Part shown: positions 1 to 6,630 of the stretch, one piece after another
Layout: each line of letters begins with the position of its first letter
Position numbering within the stretch: the first letter of the stretch is position 1
Source of the DNA: Deltaproteobacteria bacterium
GTDB taxonomy: Bacteria; Desulfobacterota; Binatia; UBA9968
Assembly: GCA_005879435.1 (NCBI GenBank)
Contig: VBKX01000164.1
Span: forward strand, 1-10,269
Length of the DNA: 10,269 nt
Reading direction: 5' to 3'
Made by a program: the position numbers and the translations under genes
Notes under the pieces: generated by a model
Seen by the model: only the letters and a program-made list of their open reading frames with translations
Databases searched by the model: none
What the model was told of the DNA's origin: nothing

Positions 1-260
1 ATGGCGGCCTTTGCGACCGTATTGGGAATGTCGTGGAATTTTAGGTCGAGAAAAATCTCGCCGCCGAGATCTTGAGTCAGGCGCACCGCCTGGGGCCCGG
101 CGTGGGTGAAAAGCTGCTTGCCGATCTTGAACATGCCCACTTCCGGGGCGAGGAGTCGAACCAGATCTTTCGCTTGTTCGAGATTGTCGACGTCGAGGGC
201 GACGATCAATCGCTCGCGCATGGATCCGCGTCGACGAACCAGCTCGAGCTTTGAAGCCAT
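1..260 (-). CDS. pyrF: Orotidine 5'-phosphate decarboxylase, N-terminal part (cut by window edge)
   Basis: This enzyme decarboxylates orotidine monophosphate to UMP, the last step of de novo pyrimidine synthesis in the cytosol. Only the first 86 codons are in the window. Visible are strand beta-1 (LIVALDVDN, about residues 18-26), the conserved lysine segment FKIGKQLF (44-51) and the catalytic D-x-K-x-x-D signature in LDLKFHDIPNT (D72, K74, D77). The match to PyrF is clear. The ATG at 260 lies 3 bases after the proS stop, and in the same frame, suggesting translational coupling. A second in-frame ATG at 221 (Met14, MRERLIVALDV) fits the usual PyrF N-terminus better, because the first 13 residues are extra and basic. 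Neither start has a strong ribosome binding site, so the start is uncertain. Confidence 0.93.
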   Translation of the reverse strand, partial: MASKLELVRRRGSMRERLIVALDVDNLEQAKDLVRLLAPEVGMFKIGKQLFTHAGPQAVRLTQDLGGEIFLDLKFHDIPNTVAKAA

Positions 261-263
261 GAT

Positions 264-1991
264 CTATGCCTGTAGCGCCTGTGTGAGAACTGCGCGGATC
301 TTCGTTACACTATCGGCCACCGGGATCTCTTCGGTCTTACTGTCGCGGCGCGAGCGGAGTTCGATACAGCCCTTTTCCAACCCTTTGGCACCGAGGGTCA
401 CACGCAAGGGAATGCCTACCAAATCGGCGTCTTTGAACTTCACCCCAGGGCGTTCGTCGCGGTCGTCAAGCAAAACCTCTACGCCGTTTTGTTGCAATTC
501 TTGATACAACTTATCGGCGGCTTCGCGAATCGCTTTGTCCTTGTAGTTGATCGGCAGGAGCAGGACTTGAAACGGCGCGAGCGAAAACGGCCAGATGATG
601 CCGTTGGCGTCGTGATTCTGCTCGATGGCGGCGGCGACCAAGCGGCTAATGCCGATGCCGTAGCAGCCCATTTCAATGGGCCGTTCGCGTCCCTCGGCGT
701 CGAGGTAGGTCGCGCCCATCGCGACGCTATATTTGGTGCCGAGATAAAAAACTTGGCCGACTTCAATGCCGCGATGGGTCTCAAGTGTTCCGGAATCGCA
801 ACGCGGACAGGGATCGCCGCTGACCGCGAGTCGCAGATCGGCAAATGCGGAAGGGGTGAAATCACGTTCCTGATCGACTTGAATGAAGTGAGCGTCGGCT
901 TCGTTCGCACCGGTCACCGCCGCGCGCATGCCGTGAACCGACAGGTCGGCAATCATGCGCAGCTTTAGGCCGATGGGCCCGAGAAATCCAGGCATCGCTC
1001 CGGCGGCCGCGGCCACGGAGGCTTCATCGGCCAACGCAATCTCGCGGGCGCCTAATACCGCGCGCAATTTGAGATCGTTGATTTCGTGATCGCCGCGCAC
1101 CAACGCGGCGACGAACTCGCCGCTATCGGTCTTGAAGACCAGCGTCTTGATAAACCTTTCGACGGGAAGTTTCAGATACTCGGCAACCTCCGCGACGCTC
1201 TTTTTTCCCGGAGTCGAAACTTTTTCCAGCTGCGGCGACTCTTCGGCAATGTCGCGTCCAGCGGGTCGGGCGGCTCTGACTTCCGCCTTTTCCACGTTGG
1301 CGGCATAATCGCAGGTATTGCAGCTAACGATGGCGTCCTCGCCGGACTCCGCGAGCACTTGAAACTCATGTGATTGGTTTCCCCCGATCGCGCCGGTGTC
1401 CGCTTCGACGGGGCGAAAACTCAAACCGCAGCGGGTGAAAATTCGCTTATAGGTCTGAACCATGTTGTCGTATTCCCGGCGGCAGTCTTCAACGTCGGTG
1501 TGAAAACTGTAAGCATCCTTCATGATGAACTCGCGGCCGCGCATCAAGCCGAAGCGCGGCCGCGGTTCGTCGCGAAATTTTGTTTGAATCTGATAAAGAT
1601 TAAACGGCAACTCGCGATAGGAGCGCACGGAACGGCGCACCAAATCAGTGACAATTTCTTCATGCGTCGGACCCAGGCAGAAATCGCGCTCGTTGCGGTC
1701 CTTGAAACGCAGCAGCTCTTTGCCGTACATCTCCCATCGGCCGCTCTCCTGCCACAGTTCAGCCGGCGCTGAAATCGGCATCAGCAGTTCTTGTGCGCCG
1801 GCGCGGTTCATTTCCTCGCGCACGATTTGCTCGATCTTACGAATCACCCGCAGCGCCAGGGGAAAATAATCATAAACGCCACGGCTGACTTGCTTAATAA
1901 AGCCGGCGCGGACGAGGAGTTTGTGGCTGATCACTTCGGCGTCCGCCGGATCTTCCTTGAGCGTGGGTATGAGGGTCTTGCTCCAAAGCAT
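264..1991 (-). CDS. proS: Prolyl-tRNA synthetase, bacterial type with editing domain
   Basis: It charges tRNA-Pro with proline using ATP in the cytosol. The 575-residue length fits the bacterial (ProS type 1) family. Class II catalytic motifs are visible: motif 2 around FRDEPRPRFGLMRGREF (139-155) and motif 3 in GCYGIGISRL (442-451). Between them, about residues 220-400, lies the inserted editing domain that hydrolyses mischarged Ala-tRNA-Pro, with the family segment VRGDHEINDLKLR (298-310). Two cysteine pairs flank that insert, CNTC (224-227) and CPRC (395-398). The C-terminal anticodon-binding domain runs from about 470 (PFQVLLLPINYKD). The start ATG gives the standard MLWSKTLIPTLKEDPADAE N-terminus, but I see no good ribosome binding site ahead of it. 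The gene is intact. It follows ispG after a 251-base gap and runs almost directly into pyrF. Confidence 0.97.
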   Translation of the reverse strand: MLWSKTLIPTLKEDPADAEVISHKLLVRAGFIKQVSRGVYDYFPLALRVIRKIEQIVREEMNRAGAQELLMPISAPAELWQESGRWEMYGKELLRFKDRNERDFCLGPTHEEIVTDLVRRSVRSYRELPFNLYQIQTKFRDEPRPRFGLMRGREFIMKDAYSFHTDVEDCRREYDNMVQTYKRIFTRCGLSFRPVEADTGAIGGNQSHEFQVLAESGEDAIVSCNTCDYAANVEKAEVRAARPAGRDIAEESPQLEKVSTPGKKSVAEVAEYLKLPVERFIKTLVFKTDSGEFVAALVRGDHEINDLKLRAVLGAREIALADEASVAAAAGAMPGFLGPIGLKLRMIADLSVHGMRAAVTGANEADAHFIQVDQERDFTPSAFADLRLAVSGDPCPRCDSGTLETHRGIEVGQVFYLGTKYSVAMGATYLDAEGRERPIEMGCYGIGISRLVAAAIEQNHDANGIIWPFSLAPFQVLLLPINYKDKAIREAADKLYQELQQNGVEVLLDDRDERPGVKFKDADLVGIPLRVTLGAKGLEKGCIELRSRRDSKTEEIPVADSVTKIRAVLTQALQA

Positions 1992-2242
1992 AACTTTGTC
2001 TGGCGATGCGTGAAATTATTCGCAGCTTGTGCGCGCCTCGTCTGGTGCTGGTTCCCTGGTGCGGCGCCCTTCGATGAAGCAGTGTTGACCACGAAGCGCA
2101 CGAAGGACACGAACATTTCGGATAGTTAGAATTTTAGTCTTCGTGCTCTTCGCGTCCGTCGTGGTGAAATCCTCTGTCACGTTTGTCGGCTGCGAATCCG
2201 CGCGCGCAACCGGTTGAGATTGCTGAAAAAGGGAGAGAGCAG
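1992..2242. other. ispG-proS intergenic region, 251 bases
   Basis: This is the longest non-coding stretch in the window. It holds the inverted repeat described separately at 2085-2169. I found no convincing -35/-10 pair for proS, no T-box or riboswitch-like structure, and no hairpin followed by a T-run after ispG. A 61-codon open frame on the minus strand (1931-2116) starts with a MFVSFVRFVV string, which is simply the translation of the CACGAAG-type repeat; it has no independent support as a gene. Confidence 0.6.
2085..2169. repeat. Imperfect inverted repeat of 9-base CACGAAG-type units
   Basis: On the plus strand the left arm (2085-2114) reads as units CACGAAGCG, CACGAAGGA and CACGAACAT. 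The complement of the right arm (2137-2169) reads as CACGACGGA, CGCGAAGAG and CACGAAGAC. The arms pair at roughly 20 of 26 aligned positions around a 22-base AT-rich loop (2115-2136). The pattern is therefore a short tandem array facing its own inverted copy. From memory, similar CACGAAG-rich intergenic palindromes are common in environmental Gram-negative genomes, but I could not check that. No T-run follows either arm, so it is not an ordinary intrinsic terminator. Obvious target-site duplications are not visible. Confidence 0.75.
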
Positions 2243-3403
2243 TCAGGCATCGGCGGCAACGGCCGCTTGTTCTGCCTGTTTTTCGGCCGCGAATTTTTCG
2301 ACTTCTTCCATCAAAGCTTCGACGATTTGCGCTTCGGGAACCTTGCGGATCACTTCGCCTCTCTTGAAAATGAGGCCGATCCCTTTGCCGCCGGCTACGC
2401 CTAGATCGGCGGCTCGGGCCTCACCCGGGCCGTTAACTTCGCAGCCCATCACGGCAACATGAATATTGAGATTACTGTAGGGCAGCATCTTTTCTTCGAC
2501 CATTTTCGCCAAGCCGACGAGATCGACATCGGCGCGGCCGCACGACGGACAAGCGACGAAGGTAAGCCCTTCTTTTTTTAGCTTAAGCGCCTTAAGAATC
2601 TCCCGGCCGACGCGCACTTCCTCGACCGGATCGGCCGCCAGCGAAACCCGGATCGTGTCGCCGATGCCTTCGGCGAGCAGGGTGCCCAATCCGATCGCGG
2701 ACTTGATCGTGCCGATGCCCGGCGTACCTGCCTCGGTGACACCTAAATGAAAAGCGTAGTTCACTTTATCGGCAAGCATGCGATAGGCCTCGATCATCAT
2801 CAACGGGTCGGAGGCTTTGAGCGAGATTTTGATTTCCTGATAGCCGACGTCTTCGAGGATGTGGATATGGCGCAGGCCGCTTTCGACCATGCCCTCGGCC
2901 GTCGGTCCGTTGTATTTTTCCAACAGATCTTTTTCCAAAGAGCCTGCATTGACGCCGATGCGGATCGGAATCTTATGTTCCGAGGCGGATTTCACCACTT
3001 CTTCGACGTACTTGCGCGCACCGATGTTGCCGGGATTGAGGCGTAGGCCGTCGACGCCTTGTTCGAGGGCGATCAAGGCCAGCTTGTAGTTGAAGTGGAT
3101 GTCGGCGACCAGCGGGATGCGAATTTTCTTCTTGATTTCGCCGAGCTTTTCGGCGGCTTCACGCACCGGCACGGCGCAGCGCACGATGTCGCAGCCGGCC
3201 GCTTCCAGGTCCCAGATCTGCTGCACAGTGGCGCGCACGTCGCGCGTGTCGGTCTTGGTCATCGACTGCACGGTGATCGGCGCAGCGCCGCCGACTTTGA
3301 CGTTGCCGAGCTGAATCTCTCTGGTTTTACGGCGTTGAATCACGGAGTTTACTATAGAGAACGGCTGGCGGCGGGTCAACAAAGCGCTCTTTGATGACGG
3401 CAC
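2243..3403 (-). CDS. ispG: 4-hydroxy-3-methylbut-2-en-1-yl diphosphate synthase (GcpE)
   Basis: IspG is the [4Fe-4S] enzyme that reductively converts methylerythritol cyclodiphosphate to HMBPP in the non-mevalonate isoprenoid pathway. The TIM-barrel part carries APITVQSMTKTDTRD (41-55), PLVADIHFNYKLAL (97-110) and RLNPGNIG (121-128). The cluster ligands are C285 and C288 in ACPSCGR, C321 in MGCEVNGPGEA, and E328. It is the compact bacterial two-domain form. The longest frame begins at a GTG (3403) and gives 386 residues, but the first 20 look foreign to the family and contain a promoter-like sequence. The GTG at 3343 (VIQRRKTREIQLGN, 366 residues) matches the usual IspG start and is my preferred start. 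The C-terminus ends in an alanine- and glutamate-rich tail. It sits where mnmE often follows jag. Confidence 0.96.
   Translation of the reverse strand: MPSSKSALLTRRQPFSIVNSVIQRRKTREIQLGNVKVGGAAPITVQSMTKTDTRDVRATVQQIWDLEAAGCDIVRCAVPVREAAEKLGEIKKKIRIPLVADIHFNYKLALIALEQGVDGLRLNPGNIGARKYVEEVVKSASEHKIPIRIGVNAGSLEKDLLEKYNGPTAEGMVESGLRHIHILEDVGYQEIKISLKASDPLMMIEAYRMLADKVNYAFHLGVTEAGTPGIGTIKSAIGLGTLLAEGIGDTIRVSLAADPVEEVRVGREILKALKLKKEGLTFVACPSCGRADVDLVGLAKMVEEKMLPYSNLNIHVAVMGCEVNGPGEARAADLGVAGGKGIGLIFKRGEVIRKVPEAQIVEALMEEVEKFAAEKQAEQAAVAADA
3351..3379 (-). promoter_or_regulatory. Sigma70-type promoter at the 5' end of ispG
   Basis: Read on the minus strand, TTGACC (3379-3374) is followed after exactly 17 bases by TATAGT (3356-3351), close to the TTGACA and TATAAT consensus with ideal spacing. 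The predicted transcription start falls at about 3344-3342, on or next to the GTG at 3343 that best fits the IspG N-terminus. If used, this promoter would give ispG expression independent of the upstream rpmH-jag operon and a leaderless or nearly leaderless message. Confidence 0.6.
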
Positions 3404-3427
3404 GCCACTGCAGGCCCAAGACGCGGT

Positions 3428-4243
3428 CTATTCATCGTCCTCAGACTCTGCAATCGCCGGCACGTTGCCGCCTCTTGGCTGCGATTTCGCTGTCGACTTT
3501 TCCTGTTGGGGTGAATCGACTCCCTCTTTTCTCCTGCGATCCCCTTCTGGAATGATCAAAAGCCGGCGATACGAACCCTGGCCCAGACTTTTGGTTGACA
3601 CCCAAGGATCGTCTTGAAGCGCAGCATGAATGATCCGACGGTCCGCCGCGCTGAGTGCGTCTACGGTGACGGTCTTTCTCTGTCGTTTAGCCTTTTCACC
3701 AAGGCGCAGCGCCATGTCTTCCAGGGTTTTGCGCCGTCGTTCGCGATACTTTTCGATGTCGATGACGATATGCGGGCCTTCGGAGGAAAGACGCTCGCCG
3801 GCTATTCGGGTCACGAGATATTGCAAGGCTTCGAGCGTCTGCCCTTTCCGTCCAATCAGCAAGCCGCTATCATCCGCACGGATTTCGAGAATCGTTTCAT
3901 CGTCGTTTGGCGAACGCGTCTGATCAACGGTGGCCTTAACGCCCATGAGTTGCAAAATTTCCCGCAAGGCCGCTTGCGCCTTTTCAACCACCGCGGCAGA
4001 CTCGACTGGCAAAGCCACCGCTTCAGCGACATTCGGTTTCGGCTCCGAAGCAGCTTTGCGGTCGAGGACCGATTTTCTCAGTTCGGCGCGAATTTTCGCT
4101 TTCTGCGTGCCAAACCCCAAGATGCCCTTGCGCCCTTCGGAGATGATATCGACGGTGATCTTGTCGCGTTCGACGCCGAGCAGTTTGAGCGCGTTTTCAA
4201 TCGCGGCATCTATGGTGTCGCCTTCGGCTTCCACGAAATCCAT
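3428..4243 (-). CDS. jag: Jag/KhpB RNA-binding protein (Jag-N, KH and R3H domains)
   Basis: This cytosolic RNA-binding protein is widely encoded beside yidC and has been linked in other bacteria to sRNA binding and cell-envelope control. The 271 residues show three parts: an N-terminal Jag domain (about 1-53, with the GRKGILGFG segment at 38-45), a linker, a KH domain (about 88-164) with the GxxG loop GRKG at 131-134, and an R3H domain (about 165-232) with R202-x3-H206 and the DDPWVSTKSLGQGSYRR segment. The last 40 residues are a charged, probably disordered tail ending in EDDE. The ATG at 4243 has a good ribosome binding site (GAGGT, 7 bases upstream). It is downstream of yidC, 24 bases from where the intact yidC stop would lie. 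Confidence 0.95.
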   Translation of the reverse strand: MDFVEAEGDTIDAAIENALKLLGVERDKITVDIISEGRKGILGFGTQKAKIRAELRKSVLDRKAASEPKPNVAEAVALPVESAAVVEKAQAALREILQLMGVKATVDQTRSPNDDETILEIRADDSGLLIGRKGQTLEALQYLVTRIAGERLSSEGPHIVIDIEKYRERRRKTLEDMALRLGEKAKRQRKTVTVDALSAADRRIIHAALQDDPWVSTKSLGQGSYRRLLIIPEGDRRRKEGVDSPQQEKSTAKSQPRGGNVPAIAESEDDE

Positions 4244-4256
4244 ATCGCAAACCTCA

Positions 4257-5813
4257 TCAAGAGCGGCCTATTTCACGGTGCGATTGATCCAATATTGCTG
4301 TCCGATGGTAAGAAGATTGTTGACCAGCCAGTAGCTGGTTCGGATCTCCCGCAGTCGGCGTCATCCATTGCTGTAAAAACATGCTCGCGCCCATGAGGAT
4401 GGTGAGGATCGGAATGCCGAGATGCCAATCACCCACGTTAAAGGGCAACGACTGCCAGTCCGGACGGGAAAGATCTTTGATCCACATGAACGGCGCATGG
4501 CGCAATTCGATGGGCGTGCTCAAGGCGTTGTACAGCCCGATAAAGACAGGAAACTGCAACACCATGGGCAGACAACCGCCGAGCGGATTGACACCGTTAC
4601 GCTTGTACAGCTCCATAATCTCTTTATTGAGCTTTTCCTTGTCGTCGCTGTAACGCTCTTTGAGCCGCTCCATTTGCGGTTGCAGTTTCTGCATCTGCTT
4701 CATCGACGCGTAACTTTTGTGCGTCAACGGCGCCATCAAAATCTTGATCAGAACCGTCAACAAAATAATGTCGAGACCGTAACTCCCACTAACGCGATGG
4801 AAGAAATGCAGGACGTAGAGAAATGGAATCGAGATGAAGCCGAAGTAGCCGAAATCGATCGATCGTTCAAGGCCTTTGCCTAGCGATTTTAAAATGTCGA
4901 GTTCTTTCGGGCCGACAAATAGCGTGTAGCGCTCGCTGGCTGCCGCGTTGCTGATCGCGCCCACCAGAGCGGCGCCGGCTTGACGAACCGACACTTTATG
5001 TTGCGCGCCGTTGTCAGGCACCAAAGCGAAGAAAAAATAGGTGTGACCGAACCCGGCCCACGAAACATCGCCGGAAAACTCTTGTCCCTTGACGGCTTCC
5101 GCCGGCGGTTCTCTTTTGATCTTGTTGTCGACCAGCGCAATAAATCCCTCAAAAGGAGCGTCATGATTGGGCGCCGTGTGGTCGCTCTGATCCGTGAGTA
5201 AAACCTCGGGAATCGGCGCTGTCGCATTGGCAGATTTCACCGCGATCTCGAGTTGGATTGGGTATGACGAGCCGACGAAAGTGAAAGACTTCGTGACCTC
5301 GGAGCCGTCGCCGTTTCGGCCCTGAAAAACCAAAGCGCCTTTGCTGTCGCCGGTGAGCTTGAGATCGTCGCCCTTCACTGAATAGAGCAGTTCACTGTCT
5401 TCAAACGGTGTCGGAGCCTGCCAACGAATACCCAGCGGCAGAGGTACGCCGGGTGCCGTCCGGACCATTTCAAAAGGCGGACTGTTTTCATCCACCGAGC
5501 TACGGAACTTTTTGAACTTGAAACTTTTAAGCCGGGCCCCCTGGGTCGTGAACACCGCGATGTAATTGTCAGTCTCGACCGTGATTTCTTTGCCTGATCG
5601 AGAGGCCGGAAGAGCGGCGGGTGCGGCGGGCATTGACGGTGCCGGCGAGGGCGCAGTGTTTTGCTCCGGCGTCGTAGCTTTTTCCGGGCCGCCTTTTTCC
5701 GTCTCTGGCGCGGAAGCGGTGGGTGGCGGGCCGTAAAAGTGCGTCACCAATTGTTGATAGACGACCAGTACGAGGATCGAAAGGGCGATGCCGATGATTG
5801 CGCGTTTATCCAT
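4257..5813 (-). CDS. yidC: Membrane protein insertase YidC, with a deletion and frameshift near the C-terminus
   Basis: YidC inserts and folds inner-membrane proteins, alone or with SecYEG. The 518-codon frame has an N-terminal membrane helix (about 5-25), a proline- and alanine-rich linker, the large periplasmic domain of Gram-negative YidC (about 75-310), and the conserved insertase domain from about 320. The hydrophilic-groove basic residue is K357 (LIKILMAPLT) where E. coli has Arg. The cytosolic coiled region (QKLQPQMERLKERY) and the NPLGGCLPMVLQFPVFIGLY segment are normal. After DPNQ (residue 493, base 4335) the expected helix TM5 is absent and the last 25 residues (LLAGQQSS... to GRS) are unlike the family. 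The true C-terminus survives in another frame (see 4268-4334). The protein as written lacks TM5 and TM6. The gene starts 9 bases after yidD with no clear ribosome binding site. Confidence 0.93.
   Translation of the reverse strand: MDKRAIIGIALSILVLVVYQQLVTHFYGPPPTASAPETEKGGPEKATTPEQNTAPSPAPSMPAAPAALPASRSGKEITVETDNYIAVFTTQGARLKSFKFKKFRSSVDENSPPFEMVRTAPGVPLPLGIRWQAPTPFEDSELLYSVKGDDLKLTGDSKGALVFQGRNGDGSEVTKSFTFVGSSYPIQLEIAVKSANATAPIPEVLLTDQSDHTAPNHDAPFEGFIALVDNKIKREPPAEAVKGQEFSGDVSWAGFGHTYFFFALVPDNGAQHKVSVRQAGAALVGAISNAAASERYTLFVGPKELDILKSLGKGLERSIDFGYFGFISIPFLYVLHFFHRVSGSYGLDIILLTVLIKILMAPLTHKSYASMKQMQKLQPQMERLKERYSDDKEKLNKEIMELYKRNGVNPLGGCLPMVLQFPVFIGLYNALSTPIELRHAPFMWIKDLSRPDWQSLPFNVGDWHLGIPILTILMGASMFLQQWMTPTAGDPNQLLAGQQSSYHRTAILDQSHREIGRS
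4268..4334 (-). pseudogene. yidC: Out-of-frame remnant of the normal YidC C-terminus
   Basis: Starting at base 4333 in the frame shifted from the main yidC frame, the minus strand encodes YWLVNNLLTIGQQYWINRTVK followed by TAG (4270-4268). This is what follows FPSGLVL in ordinary YidC proteins (second half of TM6 plus basic tail). Compared with E. coli YidC, about 24 residues between DPNQ and YWLVNN are missing, corresponding to a loss of roughly 71 bases at 4334/4335. With them restored the protein would be about 538 residues, a normal length. Confidence 0.88.
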
Positions 5814-5822
5814 GGATCAAAA

Positions 5823-6035
5823 TTACTTCACCGGATCATAACCGCCCGGATGCCAGGGGTGACAACGGAGAATCCGGCCGATTCCGAAGACAATTCCTTT
5901 GAGGGCTCCGTGTCTGCGAATGGCTTGTTCGGTATAGGTGGAGCAGCTTGGGTAGAATCGACAGGCGCGCGGCAAGAACGGGGAGATCACGCTTCGATAA
6001 ACCAAAACGAGCCAGGGCAAAACTGTGCGGAACAT
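5823..6035 (-). CDS. yidD: YidD family membrane protein insertion efficiency factor
   Basis: YidD is a small membrane-associated protein thought to help YidC-dependent insertion. The 70 residues show an amphipathic hydrophobic N-terminus (PWLVLVYRSVISPFLP), the family core CRFYPSCSTYTEQAIRRHG (C25 and C31), and the C-terminal signature RCHPWHPGGYDPV (C58). Length and motifs are typical. It begins 5 bases after the rnpA stop and ends 9 bases before yidC. There is no recognisable ribosome binding site at its ATG, so translation probably depends on ribosomes finishing rnpA. Confidence 0.96.
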   Translation of the reverse strand: MFRTVLPWLVLVYRSVISPFLPRACRFYPSCSTYTEQAIRRHGALKGIVFGIGRILRCHPWHPGGYDPVK

Positions 6036-6040
6036 TTCAG

Positions 6041-6406
6041 TTACATTTTGGGTCGTCTGCGTTGACCCGCGAAAACTCTCCCAAGTTCGCAGGCGACGGT
6101 ATTGCCCTCAAGCCCGGCGGCCGTCTTGCGCGCGATGATAAGGATATCGGTCCCATGCGGAAGGTCGGCACGGTGGCGGCGAAAATACTCTCTGACCCTC
6201 CGCTTGATGCGATTGCGAATCACCGAGTTGCCCACTTTGGCGCTAACCGTGATCCCTAATCGACTCTCCGATCGGTCGTTCATCCTAGTGATGATGACGA
6301 AATTCGCCGATTGAATGCCGGCTCCGGTGCGCGATAGATTTACGTACTCGGCTCGTTTTCGCAGGCGAACCGCTTTCGGGAACCGCTGCGAGCCTTTGAG
6401 CAACAT
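6041..6406 (-). CDS. rnpA: Ribonuclease P protein component
   Basis: RnpA is the protein cofactor that helps RNase P RNA bind and cleave tRNA 5' leaders. The 121-residue product has the start-proximal VRLRKRAEYVNL helix, the strand LGITVSAKVG (50-59) and the conserved basic RNR helix SVIRNRIKRRVREYFRR (61-77), then the DILIIARKTA strand (87-96). The basic tail QRRRPK is usual. It starts 14 bases after rpmH stops, the classic pairing. A purine-rich AAGGG touches the ATG at 6406 directly, which is too close for a normal ribosome binding site; the TTG codon next to it, 3 bases from AAGGG, is an alternative start but also close. The exact start is therefore slightly uncertain. Confidence 0.96.
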   Translation of the reverse strand: MLLKGSQRFPKAVRLRKRAEYVNLSRTGAGIQSANFVIITRMNDRSESRLGITVSAKVGNSVIRNRIKRRVREYFRRHRADLPHGTDILIIARKTAAGLEGNTVACELGRVFAGQRRRPKM

Positions 6407-6420
6407 CCCTTGTGATTTAA

Positions 6421-6582
6421 TTACGTCCGCGACCGCTTCGGCGGCACAGTTACGGTCAAGCGTTTGCGTCCCTTGGCGCGGCGCCGTTTAAGGACATTGC
6501 GACCGCCGGGTGTTGCCATGCGCGCCAGAAAGCCATGCGTCCTTTTTCTCTTGATATTGCTCGGCTGATATGTTCGTTTCAT
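6421..6582 (-). CDS. rpmH: Large ribosomal subunit protein bL34
   Basis: bL34 is a very small, very basic ribosomal protein bound within 23S rRNA. Translating from ATG at 6582 gives 53 residues beginning MKRTYQPSNIKRKRTHGF and continuing through LARMATPGGRNVLKRRRAKG to the TAA at 6423-6421. The MKRTYQPS start, HGFLARM core and GRNVLKRRRAKGRKRL segment are diagnostic. The last dozen residues (TVTVPPKRSRT) make it longer than the 44-46 residues common in the family. A ribosome binding site AAGGGAG lies 10 bases upstream. rnpA follows after 14 bases. Confidence 0.98.
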   Translation of the reverse strand: MKRTYQPSNIKRKRTHGFLARMATPGGRNVLKRRRAKGRKRLTVTVPPKRSRT

Positions 6583-6592
6583 AAAACTAGTA

Positions 6593-6618
6593 CTCCCTTG
6601 GGCCGCTCAAAGGGCCAA
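6593..6618 (-). promoter_or_regulatory. rpmH leader: ribosome binding site within alternative hairpins
   Basis: The rpmH Shine-Dalgarno AAGGGAG (6599-6593) can pair through AAGGG with CCCTT at 6614-6610, giving a 5-base-pair stem with a 10-base loop that hides it. An overlapping stem, TTGGCC (6618-6613) with GGCCCAA (6604-6598, one bulged C), competes for the same bases. This is visible in the sequence; a regulatory role, such as autogenous control of the ribosomal protein operon, is inference. Confidence 0.35.
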
Positions 6619-6630
6619 ATATTTATTTCA

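Noticed and set aside
1931..2116. 61-codon minus-strand frame starting MFVSFVRFVV
   Set aside because: Its start is the translated CACGAAG-type repeat and its end overlaps proS; no ribosome binding site or family.
1992..2242. T-box or other amino-acid-responsive leader before proS
   Set aside because: I could not find the T-box core sequence or a terminator/antiterminator pair; the only structure is the CACGAAG-type palindrome.
2200..2242. Intrinsic terminator after ispG
   Set aside because: A T-rich run occurs on the minus strand (CCCTTTTT) but no stable GC stem precedes it.
4257..4340. Programmed ribosomal frameshift in yidC
   Set aside because: A +1 shift at the junction would recover YWLVNN but not the missing TM5 block, and no slippery sequence is evident.
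3614..4396. 260-codon plus-strand open frame opposite jag and the end of yidC
   Set aside because: It has no recognisable domain and is antisense to well-supported genes; the codon bias of the real genes creates such frames.
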